Virus record (IMG/VR): IMGVR_UViG_3300040759_000032
Location: 1 to 64,000 of that record
Source of the DNA: a virus
Length of the DNA stretch: 64,000 nucleotides
Direction: 5' to 3' (one strand)
Below, in pieces: positions 31,635 through 38,708 of the stretch. A model generated the notes under the pieces. That model had not been told where the DNA came from and made no database searches. It saw only the letters and a program-made list of their open reading frames with translations. The stretch's first letter is position 1. Each line of letters starts with the position of its first letter. The translations under genes were made by a program, and so were the position numbers.

Positions 31635-31978
31635 CGGTTCTCCTCGGTCTCTGCGGGCTTGCGGTCGGCCTTGGCGCGCACGACAACCGGGGCGAACATC
31701 CCCCCGGCGCCGCGCTCGACCGTGTAGCCGGCCTCCTCGATCGCGTCGGCGTAGCGGCCCTCCTGCTCGGCCCTGCGCCCCTCGATCGCGTCGTCGATCA
31801 TGAAGAACCCGGTCTCGTGATAGACCGCGACCTCACCGTCACTTCGCCTGGAAACCACGAAGCCCGCAGACCGGTTGCGAAAGCCCCGCACCCGCGAGGT
31901 GCTGCTCTCGGACCGCTTGAAACCGGCCTTGCGCAGCAGCGCCGAGATGCCCTGCGGAGTTGGCTGCTTGGTGGTCAT
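31631..31978 (-). CDS. hypothetical protein
   Basis: 115 residues from ATG 31978. MTTKQPTPQGISALLRKAGF leads to a beta-rich core (AGFVVSRRSDGEVAVYHE) and YADAIEEAGYTVERG. The frame is open upstream to 32272, so a 213-residue fusion is formally possible. The ATGA junction with the other upstream frame favours a separate gene. Confidence 0.65.
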   Translation of the reverse strand: MTTKQPTPQGISALLRKAGFKRSESSTSRVRGFRNRSAGFVVSRRSDGEVAVYHETGFFMIDDAIEGRRAEQEGRYADAIEEAGYTVERGAGGMFAPVVVRAKADRKPAETEENR

Positions 31979-32272
31979 GGTCGGGTCTCCTTGGTCTCTT
32001 CGTCTTCGCGCCCGTCCCAGTGCAGCCCCGACAGCAGCGCGGTACTGGTCGGGCACTGCCAGGGCTTGCGGCACTCGCGGCACTTCCCGCCGCCGTCGGC
32101 CGAGCATGTCCTCGGCGTGACGCTCCGCGTCGTCAACGGCTTCCTCGACGGTCGCGCCCGCGCCGAGGAAGTCGTACTCCTCGCCGTTCTTCTCGGCGCG
32201 GACGGTCACGGCGAACGCGGCTGGCGCGCACGTGCACCCGATCAGCCTGGGCTGCTTCCTGGCGTTGCTCAT
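31975..32272 (-). pseudogene. small protein with a frame change after codon ~57
   Basis: ATG 32272 starts MSNARKQPRLIGCTCAPAAF.. and reads convincingly to ATVEEAVDDAERHAEDM. Beyond this the same frame looks Arg-rich and random, while the next frame gives CSADGGGKCRECRKPWQCPT and ends ..EETKETRP with its stop overlapping the next ATG. Either a frameshift joined one protein of about 98 residues, or two overlapping genes exist, the second from a TTG near 32137 preceded by GAGGAAG. It is the first gene downstream of the operator at 32280-32304. Confidence 0.5.
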
Positions 32273-32279
32273 GAATGAA

Positions 32280-32304
32280 TTGTACAACGCGTCTCTTTGT
32301 ACAA
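32280..32304. promoter_or_regulatory. twin TTGTACAA palindromes, probable Phd operator
   Basis: Perfect 8-bp palindromes TTGTACAA at 32280-32287 and 32297-32304, 17 bp centre to centre. They lie between the rightward antitoxin gene (32339) and the leftward gene at 32272. Phd/YefM antitoxins repress through paired short palindromes, so this probably controls the antitoxin and perhaps also the long leftward operon. Confidence 0.75.
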
Positions 32305-32338
32305 GCAAGCTCTTTCGGAATTGAGTTACGATGTACTC

Positions 32339-32563
32339 ATGGACGAGATCCCCGGCACCATGCCGGTAAGCGACGCGAGAGCCAACCTCACCGAGGTCGT
32401 CAACGCCGTTCGCCTTCAGGACCGGACAGTTCGCCTCACCCGGCGCGGCACGCAGCAGGCCGCGATCGTGCCGACCGACGTACTTGACCTCATCGAGGAG
32501 GCGGGCGGCCTCGACCGCGCCCGCGAAGGGCTCCGCCGCCTTGCGGTCGACGACGCGAACTAG
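32339..32563 (+). CDS. orphan Phd/YefM-family antitoxin
   Basis: 74 residues from ATG 32339. GTMPVSDARANLTEVVNAV then RLTRRGTQQAAIVPTDVLD is the Phd/YefM DNA-binding fold, which dimerises and represses its own promoter. The rest (LIEEAGGLDRAREGLRRL) would form the toxin-binding helix. No Doc, YoeB or other toxin frame follows: the next gene is convergent and overlaps by 4 bp. It is the only rightward gene between 13 and 43 kb. Probably an unpaired antitoxin that could neutralise a host toxin or act as a repressor. Confidence 0.88.
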   Translation: MDEIPGTMPVSDARANLTEVVNAVRLQDRTVRLTRRGTQQAAIVPTDVLDLIEEAGGLDRAREGLRRLAVDDAN

Positions 32564-32814
32564 TCCGCCCACCATTGCCCCTTCAATTCGAACCGTTCCC
32601 GCAGTTCCCGCCTCAAGTCGCCGAGCGTCCGCCCGGTCACTTCCTCGCACCCGGCCGGCCGTGGCGCTCGCCTGTCCTGCGCAGCCGCATAGAGGTAGGC
32701 GCGCCACCGCCGGCCTTCATCGAGGCAGATCCCCGCGTGCTTGCCGTCCGCGAGGATGTCAGCGGCGCCGACGTCGTAGGCGGGGAAGGTCAGGCGCGCC
32801 GGGCGGTCAGTCAT
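32560..32814 (-). CDS. hypothetical protein
   Basis: 84 residues from ATG 32814. Contains FPAYDVGAADILADGKHAGI and a C-terminal helix (LGDLRRELRERFELKGQWWAD). Ends convergent with, and overlapping, the antitoxin gene by 4 bp. Last gene of the leftward unit 32.6-43.3 kb. Confidence 0.6.
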   Translation of the reverse strand: MTDRPARLTFPAYDVGAADILADGKHAGICLDEGRRWRAYLYAAAQDRRAPRPAGCEEVTGRTLGDLRRELRERFELKGQWWAD

Positions 32815-33055
32815 CGCCGCAGTCCTTGCACAGATAGCACCCGTCGCCGTCGGCGCGGATCGTGTCGCCTGGCTCAATGTCCTCCCAGCAGCCGCGGCAC
32901 ATGCCGGGGAACTGCGCGGTGAACCAGGGGCCGTAGACGCCCGGCTCCGTAGCGCCCCGGGCCGCATCGCGCCCGGCCGCCTTCGCCCGGCCCTCGGCCC
33001 CATTGCAGACCGCGCACCCGGCCGGATCCATGTCGTGGATGCAAGGCTCAGCCAC
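32807..33055 (-). CDS. double zinc-knuckle protein
   Basis: 82 residues. CIHDMDPAGCAVCNG at the start, and MCRGCWEDIEPGDTIRADGD then CYLCKDCG at the end: a two-knuckle fold common in actinophage small proteins. Function unknown. Confidence 0.65.
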   Translation of the reverse strand: MAEPCIHDMDPAGCAVCNGAEGRAKAAGRDAARGATEPGVYGPWFTAQFPGMCRGCWEDIEPGDTIRADGDGCYLCKDCGDD

Positions 33056-33317
33056 GGCCGCCCCCGAGCCCCCTCCGCAGCAGGACGGCCATCCACGCGG
33101 TCCCGGCGGCCTCGGCGAGCATCTCCCGCACGATCGCCTCGGCCTCCGCCCGCACGGCCGCCCGGTGCCGCTCCCGCCACTCGTCGCACGCCCGGACGTA
33201 AAGGCCGCGCGCCCTCATCCAGGCGAGCCCGCCCGCCTCCCCGGCCGCCCGGCAGACGGCGAGCAGCTCCTCGTCGGTGACCTCCGGGGCGCGCTTCACG
33301 GTGGCCGTGGCGCTCAC
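33048..33317 (-). CDS. helical hypothetical protein
   Basis: 89 residues, nearly all helix (EVTDEELLAVCRAAGEAGG, then a long Arg/Ala/Glu helix). No domain recognised. Overlaps neighbours by 4-8 bp. Confidence 0.55.
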   Translation of the reverse strand: MSATATVKRAPEVTDEELLAVCRAAGEAGGLAWMRARGLYVRACDEWRERHRAAVRAEAEAIVREMLAEAAGTAWMAVLLRRGLGGGRG

Positions 33318-33544
33318 GACGGGCTCCCCGCTGTCTCGTCCGGCTCAGGCTCCCCGTTGACGACCCGGATCGCCGCGTCCTGCGCCGCGATCAGCTCAGG
33401 CGAGCCGAGTCCCGCGCCGCGCTTGTACGCCGCGTAGACGGCCCGCTGGAGGGGCACGGGCACCAGCCGCCAGCAGCCGCCGCACATCAGCAGCCGGTCT
33501 CCCACGGTCCGCCTGCAGCCGCTGCGGGGGCACTGGTGGCTCAT
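33314..33544 (-). CDS. small zinc-finger protein
   Basis: 76 residues. CPRSGCRRTVGDRLLMCGGC is a compact four-Cys site, followed by the helix VPVPLQRAVYAAYKRGAGL. This layout is frequent in actinophages. Overlaps the BldC-like gene by 4 bp. Confidence 0.65.
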   Translation of the reverse strand: MSHQCPRSGCRRTVGDRLLMCGGCWRLVPVPLQRAVYAAYKRGAGLGSPELIAAQDAAIRVVNGEPEPDETAGSPS

Positions 33545-33744
33545 GACGGCTCGCCGCCTTCCTTCTGGCCGCGCAGCAGGGCGCGGATCTCCGCCTCCCT
33601 GAATCTCCGGTGGCCCCCGGGAGTGCGGATGCTGCTTATGCGCCCAGACGCCGCCCAGCGCGTGACAGTCTTCGGGTCGACACGGAACATCTCGGCTACC
33701 TCTCCCGGGGTGAGGAGCCTGCCTTCCGGGGTGATCTCAGGCAT
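33541..33744 (-). CDS. BldC-like helix-turn-helix protein, third copy
   Basis: 67 residues from ATG 33744, the length of BldC itself. LLTPGEVAEMFRVDPKTVTR followed by RTPGGHRRFREAEIRALLRG is close to the BldC consensus and to the copies at 3206 and 3523. Here it is embedded among small phage genes rather than beside the array. Probably a DNA-binding regulator. Confidence 0.88.
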   Translation of the reverse strand: MPEITPEGRLLTPGEVAEMFRVDPKTVTRWAASGRISSIRTPGGHRRFREAEIRALLRGQKEGGEPS

Positions 33745-34192
33745 CTGGAATCCTTTCCGCTTCCCCGGCCGCCCGCTCGGCCGAGGCCGCCCGGACATGC
33801 AACTGGTCGTTCTCCTCGGACTGCCGCTCGATCAGCGCCACGGCGCAGCGGTGGTGATCCGGAAAGCGCCAGCAGTGGAAGAAATGCGTGAGCGGCTCGT
33901 CGCCGTCGCCGCCCGCCTCGTCGCCGACGAGGTCCGGTGCGCCGCGACCGCCGAGGGTCTTCCGGATGCTGTTGGCGAGGTCCTGCGCGACCTTGAACAT
34001 GCCGATCTCGCTGTGCCCGTACTGGCCGAGGAAGCACGCGATCCCCTCCCGGGCGTCGGAGATGAGCGCCTCCGCCGCGTCGGCCCGCTCCCGCTCGAAC
34101 GCGATCGCGTCCTGCGCCTGCTGGAGCAGGAGAGCGCGGGCGATCAGCTCGTCGTCGCCCAGCTCGATCGCCGCGGCTTTCGTCCCGGCCAT
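33737..34192 (-). CDS. hypothetical helical protein
   Basis: 151 residues. Long N-terminal helices (IARALLLQQAQDAIAFERER), a single-Cys segment ACFLGQYGHSEIGMF, then HFFHCWRFPDHHRC, a His/Cys-rich loop, and a C-terminal helix. Overlaps the BldC-like gene by 8 bp. Unknown. Confidence 0.6.
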   Translation of the reverse strand: MAGTKAAAIELGDDELIARALLLQQAQDAIAFERERADAAEALISDAREGIACFLGQYGHSEIGMFKVAQDLANSIRKTLGGRGAPDLVGDEAGGDGDEPLTHFFHCWRFPDHHRCAVALIERQSEENDQLHVRAASAERAAGEAERIPDA

Positions 34193-34193
34193 C

Positions 34194-34505
34194 TCAGCCC
34201 TCCCCGATTTCGGGTGCGCAGGGAAGCTCGTAGAGGTGGAACACGAGCCCTTGCGGCGTCCGGGGGCAGGTGCCGCGCCACTTCGCGCCCTCCGGCAGCG
34301 GGTGGCCGGTCCCGAAGACCCGGAACGCGCGGTTAACCTGCGGCGCCCCCTCGGCGCTCTCGGCCCAGAACTCGACCGAGGAGTCGGCCCAGCCGCCGCC
34401 GAAGTCGAAGGCGACCGCGACAGGGCTGCCGGAAAGGGGGATGGCGTGCGCCCGGTCGTCGATCGGGACCAGGTAGCGGAACATGGTGCGGTTGACCTCG
34501 GTCAT
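34194..34505 (-). CDS. beta-rich phage protein (DUF7352-like)
   Basis: 103 residues. MFRYLVPIDDRAHAIPLSGS, VEFWAESAEG and FRVFGTGHPLPEGAKWRGT, then VFHLYELP, resemble a small beta-rich family found across actinophages (DUF7352-type); assignment is from memory of the motif FRVFGTGHPLP. Function unknown. Confidence 0.65.
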   Translation of the reverse strand: MTEVNRTMFRYLVPIDDRAHAIPLSGSPVAVAFDFGGGWADSSVEFWAESAEGAPQVNRAFRVFGTGHPLPEGAKWRGTCPRTPQGLVFHLYELPCAPEIGEG

Positions 34506-34999
34506 GATCCGCCTGCCTTCCCGGCGAGTTTCCTGTACTCGTCCGCCTCGTCCCCGGTGATGGCCCGTGACGCCTCCGCCCGGTCAGCCAGGTTGGCGAG
34601 GGCGGTGCGGAGTTCCTCCCTGTCGGCCGCCGGCTTCGCTTCGGGCGTGCTGAAGACCGCGATCAGCTCCGCATGGCACGCGCCGAGCGCCTCCGCCACG
34701 GCTAGCCCCTCGCTGCCGCACTCGTCGCCCTGGTCGAGTAGCCGCTGCCCGTTGTGCCGGTTCCGGTTGGCGCTGGCCTCCCACTTCGCGGCGAGCGCGG
34801 CAAGTTTGGCGCGCAGCTGCTCGAGCTCGGCGCGGAGCGCGGGAATGTCGCGAAGGTCCTGCGAGCTGTTCCCGGCCTCGTCGAACCATGCCCCGCAGCA
34901 GGGGCAAAGGCGGGCTTCGCAGTTGACGCAGGCGATGTCGCCGGCATCGCAGTTGGAGCGGAATTCCTCGCCGCACAGTCCGCAGATGTAGTCCTTCAT
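34502..34999 (-). CDS. zinc-finger coiled-coil protein
   Basis: 165 residues from ATG 34999. MKDYICGLCGEEFRSNCDAG and CVNCEARLCPCCGAWF give a two-zinc N-terminal domain, followed by a coiled coil (LRAELEQLRAKLAALAAKWE) and a helical C-terminus. A TGATG junction links it to the gene upstream. Confidence 0.65.
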   Translation of the reverse strand: MKDYICGLCGEEFRSNCDAGDIACVNCEARLCPCCGAWFDEAGNSSQDLRDIPALRAELEQLRAKLAALAAKWEASANRNRHNGQRLLDQGDECGSEGLAVAEALGACHAELIAVFSTPEAKPAADREELRTALANLADRAEASRAITGDEADEYRKLAGKAGGS

Positions 35000-36123
35000 C
35001 AGAAGGGCTCCAATCCGGAGTTCTTGATCAGGCCGGCGATCCTTTCCGCCAGGCGGTCGCCGTTGACGACGACCCCCTGCGATGTCCCTGCCGCCTGTTT
35101 GGGGTTCTGGCACATCCGCCAGATCATGTCGATGACCGCGCGCAGCTCGTCCGCGTCGGATGCCGCTACGCCTCCCGGCGTGCGGCCGGTGACGGGGTTC
35201 TCCGGGTCGGGCCACTCGTCGATCGGCGTGGTGTCCGGCACGTCCATCGCGGCGATCCGCATGGCGATCTGCTCGAGCACCCCGAACGAGTCCTCGTCCT
35301 CGGGCGCGTTGGCCGCCATGACCCCGATCTCGTCCAGCAGCTCGCGGAGATGGTCGGCCTCGGCGTGGGCTTTGTCGACGATCGGCTGCCAGTCCTCGGC
35401 CACGGCGAGGCGAACCGCCTCGACCGGTGTCAGCTCGGGCGTGGGCTGCTCCGAGATCGGCAGCAGTGCCCGCAGTTCGCTCACCCATTCCGGGTGATCT
35501 CCGTGATTGGCCTCCACCCACCGGGCAAGCTCCGCAGGCGAGGACAGCGTCTCGGCCAGCTCGGGCGCAGCCTGGGGCTCACGGTCGGCGAGCAGCTTGC
35601 GGAGCCGGTCGCGCTCGGCGAAGACTTCGCTGACCTCGATCTCGCCGTAGCAGCACAGGCCGTCGCAGGCGCAGTCACGCGCGTCGGCGTCCTCGCTGCC
35701 GAGCCTGCACCCGCACCCGTTCGGGCACAGCGGCCAGCCCGACGCGGCAGTGACCGCAATCTGCCAGCCCGCGACGAAGCCGGCCCTGCTGCCGACGTCA
35801 CCGGGGTTGCGGTGCTCGATCCACTGCTCGTACGCGACCTCGGCATTGCCGGGCGCGGGCTGCGGCTCAAGCGCGGCCAGCTCCTTGCGGAGCCTGACGT
35901 TCTCGCGCATGGCGGCGGCGAGCTCGGCGGGCTGGCTGAGCCGCGCGATGGCGGTCGCGGCGACATCGGCGGCGGCTTCCTCCATCCGTTCTTGCTTCTC
36001 CGGCGGCAGTTGATCCCAGGTGGCGAAGTCGCTGGCAGGCCGGCCGAAAGCAGCATGGGCAGAGTCCCGCAGCGAGCCGTGGAGCACCCGGCCGAGCGTT
36101 GGCCCGTCCGTCTCGCCGCTCAC
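34999..36123 (-). CDS. large Cys-rich helical protein
   Basis: 374 residues from a GTG at 36123. Residues about 10-60 (GRVLHGSLRDSAHAAFGRPA) start a helical domain. The middle has CPNGCGCRLGSEDADARDC and CACDGLCCYG, a likely metal-binding loop. Two repeated LRKLL/LRELL leucine-rich helices follow each Cys or Pro segment. No enzyme motif recognised. Members of this type are often mosaic across related phages. Confidence 0.6.
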   Translation of the reverse strand: MSGETDGPTLGRVLHGSLRDSAHAAFGRPASDFATWDQLPPEKQERMEEAAADVAATAIARLSQPAELAAAMRENVRLRKELAALEPQPAPGNAEVAYEQWIEHRNPGDVGSRAGFVAGWQIAVTAASGWPLCPNGCGCRLGSEDADARDCACDGLCCYGEIEVSEVFAERDRLRKLLADREPQAAPELAETLSSPAELARWVEANHGDHPEWVSELRALLPISEQPTPELTPVEAVRLAVAEDWQPIVDKAHAEADHLRELLDEIGVMAANAPEDEDSFGVLEQIAMRIAAMDVPDTTPIDEWPDPENPVTGRTPGGVAASDADELRAVIDMIWRMCQNPKQAAGTSQGVVVNGDRLAERIAGLIKNSGLEPF

Positions 36124-36323
36124 CACGCGTTCACCTCGATCGGCTGCGAGCCGGCCGGCGGCTGGCCCGAGCACGGCTTGATCGCCCCGTCCTGCTCGCG
36201 GGCAGTCACCTCATAGGCGTGGCACTTGACGCAGCGGAACAGGTCGGTGTGCGACTCGTAGTGGAATTCGTGGCCGCCGAACGGGTCCGGCTCCGGCGAC
36301 TCGGCCGGCGTCGGGGCGCTCAC
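36120..36323 (-). CDS. small zinc-binding protein
   Basis: 67 residues. FHYESHTDLFRCVKCHAYEV and a later single Cys form a half zinc ribbon with His ligands. Overlaps both neighbours by 4 bp. Unknown function. Confidence 0.6.
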   Translation of the reverse strand: MSAPTPAESPEPDPFGGHEFHYESHTDLFRCVKCHAYEVTAREQDGAIKPCSGQPPAGSQPIEVNAW

Positions 36324-36967
36324 GCCGCGCCGCCGTAGACCGGCCCGCTAGCCGCCTGCTCGACGGCGGCGTCTTCGCAGCAGTCACGGCACCCGCATCC
36401 GGGAGCGTGGCCGTTGGAGGCGGAAGCGCCGGACGGGTCGCCGGCACCTTCAAGGACCGCGTCCACCTTGGCGAGCGCGTCCCTCGCTATCGCGGCGAGC
36501 TTGTCGTCAGTGCCCAGCTTGACGAGTTGAAGCGCGTGAGTGGCGGCAGTCAGGGCGGTGCGCGCCTGCCAGTAGCCGGGGGTCTCGCCGTCCTCCTCAG
36601 GCTCGGGGTCGTCCGTCAGGCGCATGTCGATCGCGCTGAGTAGCTGCACGGCTAGGTCGCGCGGACGCGCCGGCGTGGCCAGCCACACGCTGTCGCCGGG
36701 GGCTGAGTGCACGCGGGTGACGAGCAGTTCCCTGCCGTCGAGAACGGCGGCGAGAGCGTCCACGGTGACCGCCGGCGGTGCGGCGGCGATCGCGGCCTGC
36801 GCGCCCGCCTCGGCGTCCGCGCGGTCCTCCGCCGGCAGGAGGTGCCACGACACGAACTGGTCGCCGGCGGGGAGCCCTGCGCGGGCGAAGCTGCTGTCCC
36901 GTCGCGCCTCCCAGTCTGCCTGCCCTGGGGTCACCACGGCGGGAGCGGTATCGGATGTGCCGGTCAT
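36320..36967 (-). CDS. hypothetical protein
   Basis: 215 residues from ATG 36967. The N-terminal part (VVTPGQADWEARRDSSFARA) is followed by a helical middle and a C-terminal GCGCRDCCEDAAVEQAAS cysteine cluster. Unknown family. Confidence 0.6.
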   Translation of the reverse strand: MTGTSDTAPAVVTPGQADWEARRDSSFARAGLPAGDQFVSWHLLPAEDRADAEAGAQAAIAAAPPAVTVDALAAVLDGRELLVTRVHSAPGDSVWLATPARPRDLAVQLLSAIDMRLTDDPEPEEDGETPGYWQARTALTAATHALQLVKLGTDDKLAAIARDALAKVDAVLEGAGDPSGASASNGHAPGCGCRDCCEDAAVEQAASGPVYGGAA

Positions 36968-37320
36968 GATTCCTCCCAGGACTGCATTGCGGAGCGGACG
37001 GTCTCGGCGACCTTCCGGCCGTCGGAGGACCGGAGCCGGATCGCCAGCACGGGGCATGCCTGCATGGCGGTGTCCTTGCCGGCGTAGATGGCGGCGGTCA
37101 TGAGGGTCGCGACGGGCATCGCGCCCTGCTCGCCGTTCGCCTTCGCGGCGGCGAGGCTGGCGCGGTCCTGCGCGGCGGCGTCCTTGATCATCTGGTCAAC
37201 CTCGCCGGAGGTGATCGTGGGGGGGGTGACGCAGTTGCGGTCCCACGGGCAGGTCGCGCAGAGCATCGCGGGGTCCGCGCCTCTCGTCAGCGCTGCGGCG
37301 ACCGCTTGGTAATCGCTCAA
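36964..37320 (-). CDS. Cys-containing actinophage-type protein
   Basis: 118 residues from a TTG at 37320. LCATCPWDRNCVTPPTITSG followed by EVDQMIKDAAAQ matches a small family widespread in actinophages and actinobacteria, with three clustered cysteines that may bind a metal. C-terminal helices follow. Function unknown. Confidence 0.7.
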   Translation of the reverse strand: MSDYQAVAAALTRGADPAMLCATCPWDRNCVTPPTITSGEVDQMIKDAAAQDRASLAAAKANGEQGAMPVATLMTAAIYAGKDTAMQACPVLAIRLRSSDGRKVAETVRSAMQSWEES

Positions 37321-37358
37321 CTCGGGTGCTTCCTTTCTCGGTGAAGCCTTGGGGGTTT

Positions 37359-37398
37359 CCGCGCCCGTCCCGCAGGGGGGTGAACGGGACGGGCGCGG
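37359..37398 (-). terminator. terminator hairpin below the lipoprotein gene
   Basis: A perfect 13-bp stem, 37359-37371 with 37386-37398, with a 14-base loop, just downstream of the lipoprotein stop. No U run. Confidence 0.7.
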
Positions 37399-37411
37399 GG
37401 AATCGGGGGGG

Positions 37412-37765
37412 CTAGCTGGACGCGGAGACGGTCCCGCCGGGGGGCCAGTGCTGGCCGAGGTAGCTCTCGCACTGCGCCTGATCGACGTTGAGGTCGGCGG
37501 TTCCGGACTGCCCGCCGCTCGTGAACGTGAGCTTGCAGACCTGCGGGTCGGGCATGTTCGCGGTGGAGTAGTCGAGGCAGTACGCGACGCCCCCGTTCTT
37601 GCCGGGGTAGGACATCATGTCGCAGGCGGTGTTGACGCTCTGGACGGTCGGCGGCTCCCACGACCAGGCGGTGACCTTGCCGGACGAGGGGCCGCCGCTG
37701 CCGCACCCGGCGAGCAGGAGGGCGGCCGGGCCGACGGCGAGGGCCATACGGAGCGAGCGCCTCAC
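37412..37765 (-). CDS. small secreted lipoprotein
   Basis: 117 residues from a GTG at 37765 with AAGGA upstream. A basic start (VRRSLRMALAVGPAALLL) and lipobox LLAGC give a lipoprotein signal. The mature part carries four cysteines (CDMMSYPGKN, YCLDYS, VCKLTF, QCESYL) probably forming two disulfides. Phage lipoproteins of this type can mediate superinfection exclusion, for example Ltp of phage TP-J34, but there is no direct evidence here. Confidence 0.75.
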   Translation of the reverse strand: MRRSLRMALAVGPAALLLAGCGSGGPSSGKVTAWSWEPPTVQSVNTACDMMSYPGKNGGVAYCLDYSTANMPDPQVCKLTFTSGGQSGTADLNVDQAQCESYLGQHWPPGGTVSASS

Positions 37766-37978
37766 CGGCGGTCCTTCAGCGCGAGAATGCCCACGACCAT
37801 GCCGATGATGATCAGGACGACGACGCCCAGCGCCGCGCCGATCCACAGCGGCGACAGCACCCAGACCCACGACCAGCCGATCTTGTGGATGAGCTTGAGG
37901 ACGATGAAGGCGATCGTCAGCAGGCCGGTGAAGCCGACCCCGCCCGACGACGCCGACGAGCTGTTTGTTGGTGCTCAC
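37762..37978 (-). pseudogene. two-pass membrane protein with an apparent frameshift
   Basis: A GTG at 37978 has AAGGAG at ideal spacing and starts VSTNKQLVGVV. Soon after, in a GTCGGGCGGGG stretch near 37940, its frame turns Arg-rich. The next frame carries GFTGLLTIAFIVLKL and WVWVLSPLWIGAALGVVVL, two clear membrane helices, ending ILALKDRR with its stop overlapping the lipoprotein start. Either a real frameshift or a base error in the G run. The intact product would be about 71 residues. Confidence 0.6.
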
Positions 37979-38328
37979 GGGGTTCTCCTTGGAGTTCTCT
38001 TGCCGCTCCGGATCGACCGGGCGGCGCTTATCGGGATCACGTTCGGCGGCGGGGGGTTCAGCGGCACCACCGCGGCTTCCAGGGGCTTGCAGGTGGTCGC
38101 GGGCAGGTGGGGCATGAACCGCTTCTCGAAGTCCCACGGCGCGTCTTCCCTGCCGAGCTGCCTCGTCCGCCAGGTCCCGTCGCCGTCCTGCCATGCCGCC
38201 TGGTTCCCGCCCTCGTCCGGCTCCGGGTCGAGGGCGATCCACCGGTTGCGGGCCTCCGTCCGGGCGGCTATCACCGGGCGGCGGCAGGCACGGCAGGTCC
38301 GGTTCGCCGCAGGCTTCGGGGCGGTCAC
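37975..38328 (-). CDS. hypothetical zinc-ribbon protein
   Basis: 117 residues. CRACRRPVIAARTEARNRW then IALDPEPDEGGNQAAW and FMPHLPATTC is the layout of small actinophage proteins with one zinc ribbon and a C-terminal single Cys. The basic Pro-rich tail (RSGKRTPRRTP) is variable. Confidence 0.65.
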   Translation of the reverse strand: MTAPKPAANRTCRACRRPVIAARTEARNRWIALDPEPDEGGNQAAWQDGDGTWRTRQLGREDAPWDFEKRFMPHLPATTCKPLEAAVVPLNPPPPNVIPISAARSIRSGKRTPRRTP

Positions 38329-38708
38329 GGGTCATGCCCTTCGCGGAGAAGCTCCAGCTCGCCCGTCGCCCGGAGAGCAGGCTGCGGCCCGGTGGCCCTC
38401 GCGCGCACTTCCTCGATCGCGCTTCGGAGAGCCTCCCGCCCCCGCCGGGTCGCTTCCGGGTCCGTCGGGACAGAAGCCCTCGGCCTGCGGGCGGAGTTCC
38501 GGAGAGTCGCCGGGGTCTCCTCCCGTGCCCACATCAGGCGGGCCACCTCCCGGTAGACGTCACGCCAGGGCCAGCCGGCGTGATTAGCCGCCGTCATGGC
38601 GTCACGGAGGTCGGCCGGGTCCCAGTCGGGGCGCATGGCGCACGCCAGGGCGTGAAGCTGGGTGTAAGCCGGGAGGGGCTCCCAGGGGGTCTCGTCGGCG
38701 TCGGTCAT
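38325..38708 (-). CDS. hypothetical protein
   Basis: 127 residues with YTQLHALACAMRPDWDPADL and ANHAGWPWRDVYREVARLM, a helical actinophage family I know only as hypothetical. No zinc site. Confidence 0.6.
   Translation of the reverse strand: MTDADETPWEPLPAYTQLHALACAMRPDWDPADLRDAMTAANHAGWPWRDVYREVARLMWAREETPATLRNSARRPRASVPTDPEATRRGREALRSAIEEVRARATGPQPALRATGELELLREGHDP

Noticed and set aside
32563-32815. Toxin gene partner for the Phd antitoxin
   Set aside because: The only frame after it is convergent on the other strand and shows no Doc, YoeB or RelE motif.
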